Source: Muraenolepis orangiensis
Lineage: Eukaryota > Chordata > Actinopteri > Gadiformes > Muraenolepididae
Direction: 5' to 3'
Assembly (NCBI GenBank): GCA_027704905.1
Contig: CM051018.1
Coordinates: 26,110,624-26,174,623, forward strand
Length of the DNA: 64,000 nucleotides
The notes under the pieces are model-generated. The model saw only the letters and a list, made by a program, of their open reading frames with translations. It did not search any database and was not told where the DNA came from. Shown piece after piece: positions 54,418 through 64,000 of the stretch. A program made the translations under genes and the position numbers. Every line of letters begins with the position of its first letter. Position 1 is the first letter of the stretch.

Positions 54418-57190
54418 GACGCCAAAGCAGGCTGTGGACTGGTCGGCGGAGAGAGACCAAGCCTTTCGGGACGCCAAGACGGCCCTAGCTAACGCCACCA
54501 TGCTGGCACACCCGGCTCTCAAAGCCCCGATCGCCATCACCACAGATGCCTCAGACTTTGCCATTGGCGCAGTGTTTGAGCAGTGGGTAAGCGGGGCAAG
54601 GTGTCTGAGCCGTGGTCCGCCCGTCAACAGCGACAACTCGCATACGTCTCGGAGTTCACCACTGACGTGCAGCATGTGGCAGGTAAAGACAACCTCGTCG
54701 CCGACTGCCTCTCCCGGGCCATAGCAGGGGCAGTCCACTTGGGACTGGATTACGCCGGGATGGCGGCAGACCAGGCTGCCGACACTGAGGGGCGAGACGG
54801 GAGGCCAGCGACCTCAAGCCTGCAGTTGGAGGACGTGGCTTTCGACGGTGCTGGCGTCACGCTCCTGTGTGATGTCTCTACGGGGCAGCCACGCCCCATC
54901 GTTCCCACGGGGTGGAGGCGACGGATTTTTGAAGCCGTCCACGGCCTCTCCCACCCGGGTAGGAGACCAACGCAGAGGCTAGTATCTGCCATGTTTGTCT
55001 GGCCCGGGCTTAAAAAAGACGTGAGAGACTGGGCCAACGCCTGTGTGGAGTGCCAGCGCGCTAAAGTGCATCGCCACACCAAGGCCCCCTGGAGCAGTTC
55101 CTGGTTCCGGAAAGGAGGTTCGATCATGTGAACATAGATATAGTGGGTCCGCTGCCCCCCTCGCAAGGTTTTAGTTACCTCTTGACCATGGTAGACAGGA
55201 CCACCCGTTGGCCGGAGGCCGTTCCACTGTCAGCTATTCAGATTCAGATTCAGATTCAGAAAACTTTATTAATCCCGAGGGAAATTAAGGTGCAACAGTT
55301 GACACAGGGGGAATAAATGCACACACAAGAATACTAAAACCTAAGCTAAAAAACAAAAACAACAACTAACTAAAATAAAAACTATTATAAACAAAAATAG
55401 TTAAAATAATTCTAAATGAAGTCTAAATGTATTGATAAGTGAAGATAATTACAGTATTATAACAGTAGTACGTAGGTATATACAATACACAACAATACGT
55501 ATAGTGCAAATTGGCAGTAATAATATATTAATAAATAATTCGACTGAAAAGTGACATGTGAAAAAGTGAAAAAGTGAAAAGTGAATTCGGAATTGAAATA
55601 TAATTTGCAGTGCAAAGTACAATGAGATGATTACAGTGCGTTGACCAAAAATAAAATAAAAATAAAAATAAGTACGTTGGCCTCAGGTCACTGAGTCTCC
55701 ACTGTCCCTCTCACGACCCGAGGTAGAGGAATTATAGAGTCTAATAGCCACAGGAAGAAAGGACTTCCTATGGCGTTCTGTGGTGCACCTGGGTGGAATG
55801 AGTCTGTTGCTAAAGGTGCTTCTATATGAGGTCAGCACCTGATGGAGAGGGTGAGAGTTGTTGTCAAGGATACTACGCAGCTTGCGCAGCATCCTCCTCT
55901 CAGACCACCAACAAGGAGTCCAGCTGGACCCCCAGGACAGCGCCAGCCTTCCTGACAATCCTGCTGATCTTATTGGCGTCTGCTGATCTCAACCTGCTAC
56001 CCCAGCACACGACTCCGGAGAAGATGGCACTGGCTACCACCGACTGGTAGAACACATTCAGCATCTTGTTGCAAACGTTGAAGGACCGGAGCCTCCGCAG
56101 GAAGTAAAGACGGCTCTGGCCCTTCTTGTAGACCGCCTCAGAGTTCTTGGCCCAGACCAGTTTGTTGTCCAGATGAACTCCCAGGTATTTATATTCCTGG
56201 ACAGCTTCAGCGGACACACCCTTGATGGAAATGGGTGTGGGTGTGGATTTCCTCCTGCGGAAGTCCACCACCATCTCCTTCGTCTTGTCAGTGTTGAGCT
56301 GCATATGGTTCAGCTCACACCACTCAACGAAGGAGAGACTACGACAGCCGCCGAGGTGGCCAGGGCCTTCATTGGAACCTGGGTTGCCCGGTTTGGTACT
56401 CCGGCCGATCTATCTTCGGACCGGGGCCCACAGTTCACGTCAGAGCTCTGGAACACGGTCGCCGAGAGCCTGGGCATGAAGCTACACCGGACCACGTCAT
56501 ACCATCCACAGGCCAATGGATTATGCGAGCGTTTTCATCAGTCGATGAAAGCCGCGCTGCGGGCCAGCCTTACAGACAGCAGCTGGCTCGACAGACTCCC
56601 GTGGGTCATGCTGGGTCTCAGGACGGCCCCCAAGGAAGACCTCCAATCCTCATCTGCTGAGCTGGTTTACGGTCAGCCGCTGCGGGTCCCAGGGGATTTC
56701 ATCCCTACCGTTACAGCCCCCTGGTCGGCCGCCCAGCAACGGACGGCTCTGCTGGATAAGGCTAGGGCCTTCGCACCAGTCCCCACTTCACAGCATGGCC
56801 TCCCTCGGTCGCACGACGCCCACCGGGACCCTTTGCGGCCTCCCTACGACGGTCCATTCCGGGTCCAGGAGGCGGGAGACAAGTACTTTGTTGTGGACAT
56901 GGCCGGGAAACTAGAACATGTTTCTATAGATCGCCTGAAACCAGCTCACATGGACTTGAGCAAGCCGGTGGATCTAGCCCAGCCCCCACGGCGGGGACGG
57001 CCCCCTACCTTGCCCCAGATCCCGGGTAAGGCCCTGGGGGCCCCCTCGCCACCCTTCCAGCACCCACTTGACCATAGAGCCCCTGATACATTCCCTACGG
57101 CGGTGCCGCCCACCACGTTGGTCAGGCGGAGCCGTTATGGCAGAGCGCTCCGCCCTCCGCGTAAATTGACTGTTATTAGGGTGAATTCTG
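54418..57190 (+). pseudogene. Gypsy pol remnant: RNase H and integrase, deleted, frameshifted and interrupted
   Basis: 54428-54590 reads QAVDWSAERDQAFRDAKTAL and ITTDASDFAIGAVFEQWV (RNase H start). A deletion or frame change follows, then VSEPWSARQQRQLAYVSEFT and AGKDNLVADCLSRA. The integrase zinc-binding HHCC domain is HGLSHPGRR...CVECQRAKVHRH (about 54940-55075). After a frameshift near 55090 the core begins with NIDIVGPLPPS and LTMVDRTTRWPEAVPLSA. The Rex1-like insertion follows. The core resumes at about 56336 with TTTAAEVARAFIGTWVARFG, SSDRGPQF and YHPQANGLCERFHQ, so the DDE residues are present but split. The tail includes VSIDRLKPAH. Not functional. Confidence 0.88.
55236..56335 (-). 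mobile_element. Rex1-like LINE nested in the Gypsy integrase
   Basis: The left edge has (ATTCAG)n and TTTATTAATCCCGAGGGAAATTAAGGTGCAAC. The ORF C-terminus on minus (56304-55683) reads LNTDKTKEMVVDFRRRK, EYKYLGVHLDNKLVWAKNSE, KKGQSRLYFLRRLRSFNV and VRKAGAVLGVQLDSL, then SERRMLRKLRSILDN after a break. The endonuclease and catalytic RT are absent (5' truncation). Junction positions are accurate to a few bases. Confidence 0.85.
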
Positions 57191-57200
57191 GGGGGAGGCA

Positions 57201-57450
57201 TGTAGGGGATGCAAGGAACGTAATTCACCAGGCAAAGGGTGTGTTAGGGGTAATGGGGCACGGTCCCTTTAAGCAGGTGTTTGGGGTTGGGCTTAAAGAT
57301 GACAGCCAGGTTGGTGTGTAAGGGATTGATGTTTGGAGTTGTAGCTGAGGAGTGCAGCTCAACATGACAGGAGGATATGCAAATAAATGACACACGGATT
57401 TGTGTTGTCAACCAAAGAAACTGTGTCATTGTATTCCACGAGTTCCTACA
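57201..57450 (+). repeat. Gypsy 3' LTR
   Basis: Same sequence as the 5' LTR, preceded by a G-rich polypurine tract. Confidence 0.95.
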
Positions 57451-57744
57451 ATATAGGTTATCAATATAGTGTATAGGTTATCAATAGAGTATATAGGTTA
57501 TCAATAGAGTATATAGGTTATCAATAGAGTGTATAGGTTATCAATAGAGTGTATAGGTTATCAATAGAGTATATAGGTTATCAATATAGTGTATAGGTTA
57601 TCAATAGAGTATACAGGTTATCAATAGAGTATATAGGTTATCAATAGAGTGTATAGGTTATCAATAGAGTATATAGGTTATCAATAGAGTGTATAGGTTA
57701 TCAATAGAGTATATAGGTTATCAATAGAGTATATAGGTTATCAA
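57451..57744. repeat. TATAGGTTATCAATAGAG satellite, block 2
   Basis: As block 1. Confidence 0.97.
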
Positions 57745-60132
57745 CACTGGCTGGTTACTCCACACTGGCTACCACACTGGCTACCTCGGGAGTTTACAGC
57801 GGTAACCGTGACCGCTGTTTACATTCCCCCACAAGCCAACACGGACACAGCGCTGAAGGAACTGTATGGGGCTATCAGCGACCAGGAGTCGGCCCACCCC
57901 GAGGCTGCTCTCATCGTGGCGGGGGACTTCAACAAGGCGAACCTGAAGAAGGTTCTCCCGAAGTTCTACCAAAACATAAAGAGCAACACACGGGGCGAGC
58001 GGATCCTCGACCACTGCTACACTCCCTTCCGTGATGGCTACAAGGCCCTCCTCCGCCCACCGTTCGGCAAATCAGATCACCGCTCTATCCAGCTACTCCC
58101 CGCCTGAAGCAGCAACCGATCGCTGTGAGGGAGGTCCAATGCTGGTCGGACCAATCAGATTCTACGCTGCAGGATTGTTTTGATCACGCTGACTGGCACA
58201 TGTTCCGCGTTGCCTCGGACAATAACATCAACGAGTACGCGTCGTCGGTCACCGGGTTCATCAAGAAGTGCATAGATGACGTTCCGACCAAGTCGGTTCA
58301 GATATATCCCAACCAGAAACCGTGGATTAACGGCGATGTTCGCGCTGCCCTACATGCGCGTAACACCGCCTTTGGTTCCGGGAATACGGAGGAATATACG
58401 AGAGCCCGTTACGACCTCCGTAAGACCATCGTCACTGCCAAGCGGGAGTATAAGGACAGAGTGGAAGATAAATTCAAGAACGACGATGCGAGGGGTATGT
58501 GGCAGGGCACCTTTAAGCGGCTGAACATCCGTAAGGCGGCAGGCCCCGACGACATCCCGGGCCGCGTCCTCAGAGCATGCGCAGACCAGTTGGCAGGAGT
58601 CTTTGCAGACATCTTCAACCTCTCCCTGTCCCAGGCTGTTGTCCCCGCGGTCTTCAAGATATCCACCATCGTGCCTGTCCCTAAACAAACCAAGGTAACA
58701 TGCCTGAATGACTACAGACCTGTGGCCCTCACCTCGATCGTTAGCAAATGCTTCGAGAGGTTGGTCAAGGACTTTATTTGCTCCGTGTTACCTACCACGC
58801 TGGACCCATGGCAATTTGCATATCGTCAAAATAGATCCACGGACGACGCAATTGCCATGGCCCTCCACACTGCCCTTTCCCACCTGGAGGGAAAGAACTG
58901 TTATGTGCGAATGCTGTTTGTGGACTACAGCTCAGCATTCAACACAATAGTTCCGGCCAAGCTCGACACCAAGCTGAGAGGTCTAGGCGTACCCCCATCC
59001 ATGTGCAGCTGGATACTGGACCTCCTGTCGGACCGCCGCCAGGTGGTGAGGATGGGCAGCACCACATCAGAGCCACTGACCCTCAACACGGGAGCCCCCC
59101 AGGGATGCGTGCTGAGCCCTCTCCTCTACTCCCTCTACACCCACGACTGCATGGCTATGCACAGCTCCAACGTCATCGTCAAGTTTGCTGACGACACGAC
59201 AGTGATGGGCCTGATCGCCGGCGACGACGAGACAGCCTACAGGGAGGAGGTCGGATCGCTGGAGCAGTGGTGCCAGGAGAACAGCCTCGCCCTCAATGTC
59301 AAGAAGACCAAGGAGCTGATCGTGGACTTCAGGAGGCAGAGGGGAGAGCACAGCCCTATCTCCATCGACGGCGTTGCAGTAGAGAGGGTCAGCAGCTTCA
59401 AGTTCCTCGGCGTGCACATCTCCGAGGACCTCACATGGTCCACGCACACCACACACGTGGTGAAAAGGGCCCAACAACGCCTGTATTTTCTCAGGCATCT
59501 GAAGAAATTCAGCATGGGCCCCCGCATCCTGAGAACATTCTACAACGGCACCATCGAGAGTGTTCTTACAGGGTGTATCACCGCCTGGTACGGGAACTGC
59601 ACTGCACTCGAGCGCAGAGCGCTTCAAAGGGTGGTGCGGACGGCCCAGTATATCGTTGGAGGTGAGCTCCCCTCCCTCCTGGACATTTACAACCAGCGGT
59701 GCGTGGCCAAGGCCAAACAAATTATAAAAGACATTGCCCACCCCAGCCACGAACTGTACTCACTATTACCGTCAGGCAGGCGATACCGCAGTATCAAGTG
59801 TCGTACAAATAGGCTTAGAGATAGCTTCCACAGTCAGGCCATCAGGCTGCTGAACAAGGGCGTATAACATATAACAATGTATATTTTATTACATTGATTT
59901 ATATATACATATTGCTCTTTTCTGTGCTGATTTTTGCATTTTATAAATTGCATTTTTTATTTTTATTTTATATTCTTTATTCTATTTTTATTCTATTTTT
60001 ATCTATTTTTATCTTATTTTATAACTGCTGTCTGTCGTCGGGTATTGCACACAAGATTTTCACATCACTGCTTATACTAAACTGTAAACTGTGAAGTGAC
60101 AATAAACTTGACTTGACTTGACTTGACTTGAC
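57745..60132 (+). mobile_element. non-LTR retrotransposon (LINE), 5'-truncated
   Basis: Inserted in the satellite. It begins within the endonuclease, holds a long reverse transcriptase frame and ends GTGACAATAAACTTGACTTG with (ACTTG)n. The family is common in fish; RT motifs place it with Jockey/Rex1-like LINEs, though the clade is uncertain. A near-identical partial copy lies in reverse at 62196-63215. Confidence 0.9.
57808..59867 (+). pseudogene. LINE endonuclease-reverse transcriptase, frameshifted
   Basis: The endonuclease part (57781-58107) reads VTAVYIPPQANTDTALKELY, ALIVAGDFNKANLK and FGKSDHRSIQLLPA, then stops. A frameshift leads to the RT frame, open from about 58110 to 59867: WSDQSDSTLQDCFDH, KAAGPDDIPGRVLRACADQL, NDYRPVALTSIVSKCFERLV, FAYRQNRSTDDAIAMALHTA, VDYSSAFNTIVPAKL, GAPQGCVLSPLLYSLYTHDC, catalytic KFADDTTVMG and SLLPSGRRYRSIKC. 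The fingers region goes straight from MWQGTF to KRLNIRKAAGPDD, shorter than I expect for this family, suggesting an in-frame internal deletion. Confidence 0.85.
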
Positions 60133-61001
60133 AATAGAGTGGAAAGGTTATCAATAGAGTGTATATAGAGTATATAGGTTATCAATAGAGTATATAGGTT
60201 ATCAATAGAGTGTATAGATTATCAATAGAGTGTATATAGAGTATATAGGTTATCAATATAGTGTATAGGTTATCAGTAGCGTATATAGGTTATCAATATA
60301 GTATATAGGTTATCAATAGAGTATATAGGTTATCAATAGAGTATATAGGTTATCAATAGAGTGTATAGGTTATCAATAGAGTGTATATAGAGTATATAGG
60401 TTATCAATAGAGTGTATAGGTTATCAGTAGAGTATATAGGTTATCAATAGAGTGTATAGGTTATCAATAGAGTGTATAGGTTATCAATAGAGTATATAGG
60501 TTATCAATAGAGTGTATAGGTTATCAATAGAGTATATAGGTTATCAATAGAGTATATAGGTTATCAATAGAGTATAGGTTATCAATAGAGTATATAGGTT
60601 ATCAATAGAGTGTATAGGTTATCAATAGAGTGTATAGGTTATCAATAGAGTGTATATAGAGTATATAGGTTATCAATAGAGTATATAGGTTATCAATAGA
60701 GTGTATAGATTATCAATAGAGTGTATATAGAGTATATATGTTATCAATATAGTGTATAGGTTATCAGTAGAGTATATAGGTTATCAATATAGTATATAGG
60801 TTATCAATAGAGTATATAGGTTATCAATAGAGTATATAGGTTATCAATAGAGTGTATATAGAGTATATAGGTTATCAATATAGTGTATAGGTTATCAGTA
60901 GAGTATATAGGTTATCAATATAGTATATAGGTTATCAATAGAGTATATAGGTTATATAGGTTATCAATAGAGTATAGGTTGTCAATATAGTATAGAGTAT
61001 A
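60133..61001. repeat. TATAGGTTATCAATAGAG satellite, block 3
   Basis: As block 1, with additional GTGTATATAGAGTATATAGG junction units. Confidence 0.97.
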
Positions 61002-62137
61002 TGAAGCGGGGTGAAATGACAGGTATGAATGAGTGGGCGTTGCTAAGAGGGGAGTTGCGTGAATGAGTTTGTGCGTACGTCTATCTGCTTCTCCACAGGT
61101 GTTCTCAATCGCTCCCATGATTGGGAGAGTAGAAATGCCGGTGCTTCCGTTCTACAGGGCCGGCTTTTCTTCCACGTACCCGGGGGAATCAGAGGGCTCG
61201 AACGACGGAGACGGGCCGACGATTCTACATCAAACCGCACCAGAGATCTTCTTACAAACGCCTAAATTCATCACAGCAAAGCGCGCACTGGACTGGGCCA
61301 GCCGACCATGCAGCGTGGAGATTGGCGAGAGACCTAACCTGCAACGCCATCAACTCATCACAGCAAAGGGAAGTCCAACTACCATGGCTTGTGTGTGACT
61401 TGAACAACGCCAGTGTTTGCCTGCTTATTATGTGTGTCTGGCGGCGGATCTTGCCTTCCCCTCCTCCTACCCGCAGCACACCGGACCAGCCAACCATCGT
61501 GGAGCGTCGGGCTACGATTTTGGATTTCGGGAACGACCAACACCTATCCACGGACGCCTATCGCGAACGCCCCGCTCCCTGGACTTCCACCGAGAGTCAC
61601 AGGACTGAGCAACGTCACTGACACTGACGTGCTGAGATTCCCTATCACCCCTCCCCCGATTGGACGAGACTGGTGGACGGCCTTGAGTGGACGGCGTTAT
61701 CCAAGCGAACTATCCTCACTATCAGGTTTAGTAGTTGTAGGTGTAACAGTATGGTTGTGGGACCAGTGTAGTCAGCTGCAGCTGTGTGTTGTGTTTTGCA
61801 TGCCTTACTGGGTACAGCCTACAGCCTACCCCATACTGTTTTGCAGTTTAGTTGCAGTGGTACAGTTTTGCAGTGGTGCGTTTTGCGGTGTGGTTATAGT
61901 GATACGGTTTACTGGATGCAGTGTAATTTTAGAGCAGCAGCACTCGGACTCTCCATCAGGGGGAGCCAAATTGGACTACCCTGTCTTAGAGGTTGATTTT
62001 ATACTTTTTGATATTGTGCTCGCCCCGATCATGGGGAATGTGTTTTAAAAGAAGTTGTAATAAAATGATTGTTAAATATATATCGCCTCCTCTTGTTATG
62101 TAACTCAAGGGTCATTATTATAACCTGTACCGCTACA
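61002..62137 (+). mobile_element. candidate solo LTR (1136 bp)
   Basis: The insert has near-inverted termini TGAAGCGG...CCGCTACA, TG...CA polarity, and AATAAAATG at about 62059 some 75 bp before the 3' end. TATA on both sides may be the target duplication. No gag/pol motifs, PBS or second LTR are present. Short frames inside (61063-61398, 61413-62048) resemble no known protein. A 57-bp copy of its 3' end is at 63409-63465. Confidence 0.6.
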
Positions 62138-62195
62138 TATATAGGTTATCAATAGAGTATATAGGTTATCAATAGAGTATATAGGTTATCAATAG
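62138..62195. repeat. TATAGGTTATCAATAGAG satellite, block 4
   Basis: Three units between two elements. Confidence 0.95.
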
Positions 62196-63215
62196 TCAAG
62201 TCAAGTCAAGTTTATTGTCACTTCACAGTTTACACAAGTATAAAGCAGTGATGTGAAAATCTTGTGTGCAATACCCGACGACAGACAGCAGTTATAAAAT
62301 AAGATAAAAATAGAATAAAGTAAAAAATTTGAAATAAAAATGCAATTTATAAAATGCAAAAATCAGCACAGAAAAGAGCAATATGTATATATAAATCAAT
62401 GTAATAAAATATACATTGTTATATGCTATACGCCCTTGTTCAGCAGCCTGATGGCCTGACACTGGAAGCTATCTCTAAGCCTATTTGTACGGCACTTGAT
62501 ACTGCGGTATCGCCTGCCTGACGGTAATAGTGAGTACAGTTCGTGGCTGGGGTGGGCACTGTCTTTTATAATTCGTTTGGCCTTGGCCACGCACCGCTGA
62601 TTGTAAATATCCAGGAGGGAGGGGAGCTCACCTCCAACGATATACTAGGCCGTCCGCACCACCCTTTGAAGCACTCTGCGCTCGAGTGCAGTGCAGTTCC
62701 CGTACCAGGCGGTGATACACCCTGTTAGAACACTCTCGATGGTGCCGTTGTAGAATGTTCTCAGGATGCGGGGGCCCATGCTGAATTTCTTCAGACGCCT
62801 GAGAAAATACAGGCGTTGTTGGGCCCTTTTCACCACGTGTGTGGTGTGCGTGGACCATGTGAGGTCCTCGGAGATGTGCACGCCGAGGAACTTGAAGCTG
62901 CTGACCCTCTCTACTGCAACGCCGTCGATGGAGATAGGGCTGTGCTCTCCCCTCTGCCTCCTGAAGTCCACGATCAGCTCCTTGGTCTTCTTGACGTTGA
63001 GGGCGAGGCTGTTCTCCTGGCACCACTGCTCCAGCGATCCGACCTCCTCCCTGTAGGCTGTCTCGTCGTCGCCGGCGATCAGGCCCATCACTGTCGTGTC
63101 GTCAGCAAACTTGACGATGACGTTGGAGCTGTGCATAGCCATGCAGTCGTGGGTGTAGAGGGAGTAGAGGAGAGGGCTCAGCACGCATCCCTGGGGGGCT
63201 CCCGTGTTGAGGGTT
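62196..63215 (-). mobile_element. LINE 3' part, inverted copy of the 57745 family
   Basis: It starts with TCAAGTCAAGTCAAG (the tail on minus). The minus frame (63207-62645) reads TGAPQGCVLSPLLYSLYTHD, KFADDTTVMG, FRRQRGEHSPISIDGVAVER and NGTIESVLTGCITAWYGNCT, nearly the same as the plus copy; visible changes include a few residues and a small deletion near the 3' end (DIYNQ region). 5'-truncated at AACCCTCAACACGGGAGC. Confidence 0.9.
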
Positions 63216-63408
63216 GAATAGAGTGTATAGGTTATCAATAGTGTATAGGTTATCAATAGTGTATATAGAGTATATAGGTTATCAATAGAGTATATAGGTT
63301 ATCAATAGAGTACATAGGTTATCAATAGAGTATATAGGTTATATAGGTTATCAATAGAGTATATAGGTTATCAATAAAGTATATAGGTTATCAATAAAGT
63401 ATATATGT
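63216..63408. repeat. TATAGGTTATCAATAGAG satellite, block 5
   Basis: As block 1. Confidence 0.96.
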
Positions 63409-63465
63409 TATCGCCTCCTCTTGTTGTGTAACTCAAGGGTCATTATTATAACCTGTACCGCTACA
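63409..63465 (+). mobile_element. 57-bp copy of the LTR-like 3' end
   Basis: TATCGCCTCCTCTTGTTGTG to CCGCTACA matches 62081-62137 with one visible substitution (TTGTTATG versus TTGTTGTG). The satellite directly after it also matches the sequence after the full element, so it looks like a piece carried along by satellite duplication. Confidence 0.85.
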
Positions 63466-64000
63466 TATATAGGTTATCAATAGAGTATATAGGTTATCAA
63501 TAGAGTATATAGGTTATCAATAGAGTATATAGGTTTTCAATAGAGTATATAGGTTATCAATAGTGTATATATAGAGTATATAGGTTATCAATAGAGTATA
63601 TTGGTTATCAATAGAGTATATTGGTTATCAATAGAGTATATAGGTTATCAATAGTGTATATATAGAGTATATAGGTTATCAATAGAGTATATATGTTATC
63701 AATAGAGTATAGGTTATCAATAGAGAATATCGTTTATCAATAGTGTATAGGTTATCAATAGAGTATATAGGTTATCAATAGAGTGTATATAGGTTATATA
63801 GGTTATCAATAGTGTATAGGTTATCAATAGAGTATATAGATTATCAATAGAGTAAATAGGTTATCAATAGTGTATAGTATATCAATAGAGTATATATGTT
63901 ATCAATAGTGTATATAGGTTATCAATAGAGTATATAGGTTATATAGGTTATCAATAGTGTATAGGTTATCAATAGAGTATATAGGTTATCAATAGAGCGT
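63466..64000. repeat. TATAGGTTATCAATAGAG satellite, block 6, to window end
   Basis: As block 1; continues past the window edge. Confidence 0.97.

Larger units (their letters stand above)
53527..57450 (+). mobile_element. Gypsy-type LTR retrotransposon, internally deleted
   Basis: Two 250-bp LTRs (53527-53776 and 57201-57450) appear identical and start TGTAGGGG and end TTCCTACA. A PBS-like TTGGTGACCCGACG follows the first LTR and a GGGGGGAGG polypurine tract precedes the second. Both flanks carry ATAT (possible 4-bp target duplication inside the satellite). Inside are a gag-like frame, an RNase H remnant and integrase; protease and most reverse transcriptase are missing. A Rex1-like LINE (55236-56335) splits the integrase. 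Confidence 0.93.

Noticed and set aside
54434..55131. Host retropepsin/integrase-like domesticated gene
   Set aside because: It lies between two identical LTRs and is frameshifted and interrupted; plain Gypsy remnant.
61413..62048. 211-residue plus-strand frame as a gene
   Set aside because: No recognisable domain or codon pattern, and it lies within the LTR-like element.

Overview
The window is vertebrate nuclear DNA and almost certainly from a teleost fish. It holds one spliced gene of clear vertebrate ancestry, retrotransposons of types common in fish (Rex3/RTE-like, Rex1-like, L2-like and an internally deleted Gypsy), several hAT-type DNA elements and a tRNA-derived SINE. Micro- and minisatellite DNA is exceptionally abundant. 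Species cannot be read from the sequence. There are no bacterial-type operons, rRNA genes or CRISPR arrays.

The one host gene is cnnm1 (cyclin M1, the CNNM/ancient conserved domain family of magnesium-handling membrane proteins), on the minus strand. I could assemble ten coding exons, from the ATG at 52247 to the TAG ending at 16193. Every junction has GT-AG signals and compatible phase. They give 2697 bp, a predicted 898-residue protein: signal/N-terminal extracellular part, four-segment CNNM membrane domain, CBS pair, cyclic-nucleotide-binding-like domain and a cytoplasmic tail. The coding part is under 3 kb but the gene spans 36 kb. Introns 1 (14.4 kb), 2 (10.2 kb), 6 (6.2 kb), 7 and 9 are inflated by tandem arrays and transposons.

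Layout. 1-16192 (downstream of cnnm1): an 8-bp satellite, many minisatellites, a hAT MITE with a perfect 33-bp-arm hairpin, a decayed LINE with a Rex1-like copy inside it, a tRNA-SINE and the probable cnnm1 3' UTR. 16193-26042: exons 10 to 3, with a 19-bp minisatellite filling intron 9, a 26-bp minisatellite of E-box-like units in intron 7, and a TAG-rich microsatellite plus a telomere-like array in intron 6. 26043-36237 (intron 2): two internally deleted hAT relics, an intact Rex3-like element with 14-bp target duplications, and 28-, 7-, 31- and 6-bp arrays. 36382-50776 (intron 1): a GGAGGCTGTGGAGGTGGTG array, a solo-LTR-like copy with a nested inverted-repeat element, GGAGA blocks, and about 4 kb of a 14-bp AGCTAGGAGGAGAG satellite interrupted by a TIR element and a 4-kb L2-like LINE. 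52248-64000 (upstream of cnnm1): a TATAGGTTATCAATAGAG satellite repeatedly invaded by a Gypsy element with identical LTRs (itself carrying a Rex1-like insertion), two near-identical LINE copies in opposite orientation, and a probable solo LTR.

No new multi-gene system is visible. The most unusual features are tandem repeats that touch cnnm1 itself: a coding hexapeptide minisatellite in exon 7, a duplicated glycosylation-sequon octapeptide in exon 1, and intron 1 arrays that on the transcribed strand read as hundreds of polypyrimidine-AG, splice-acceptor-like units.
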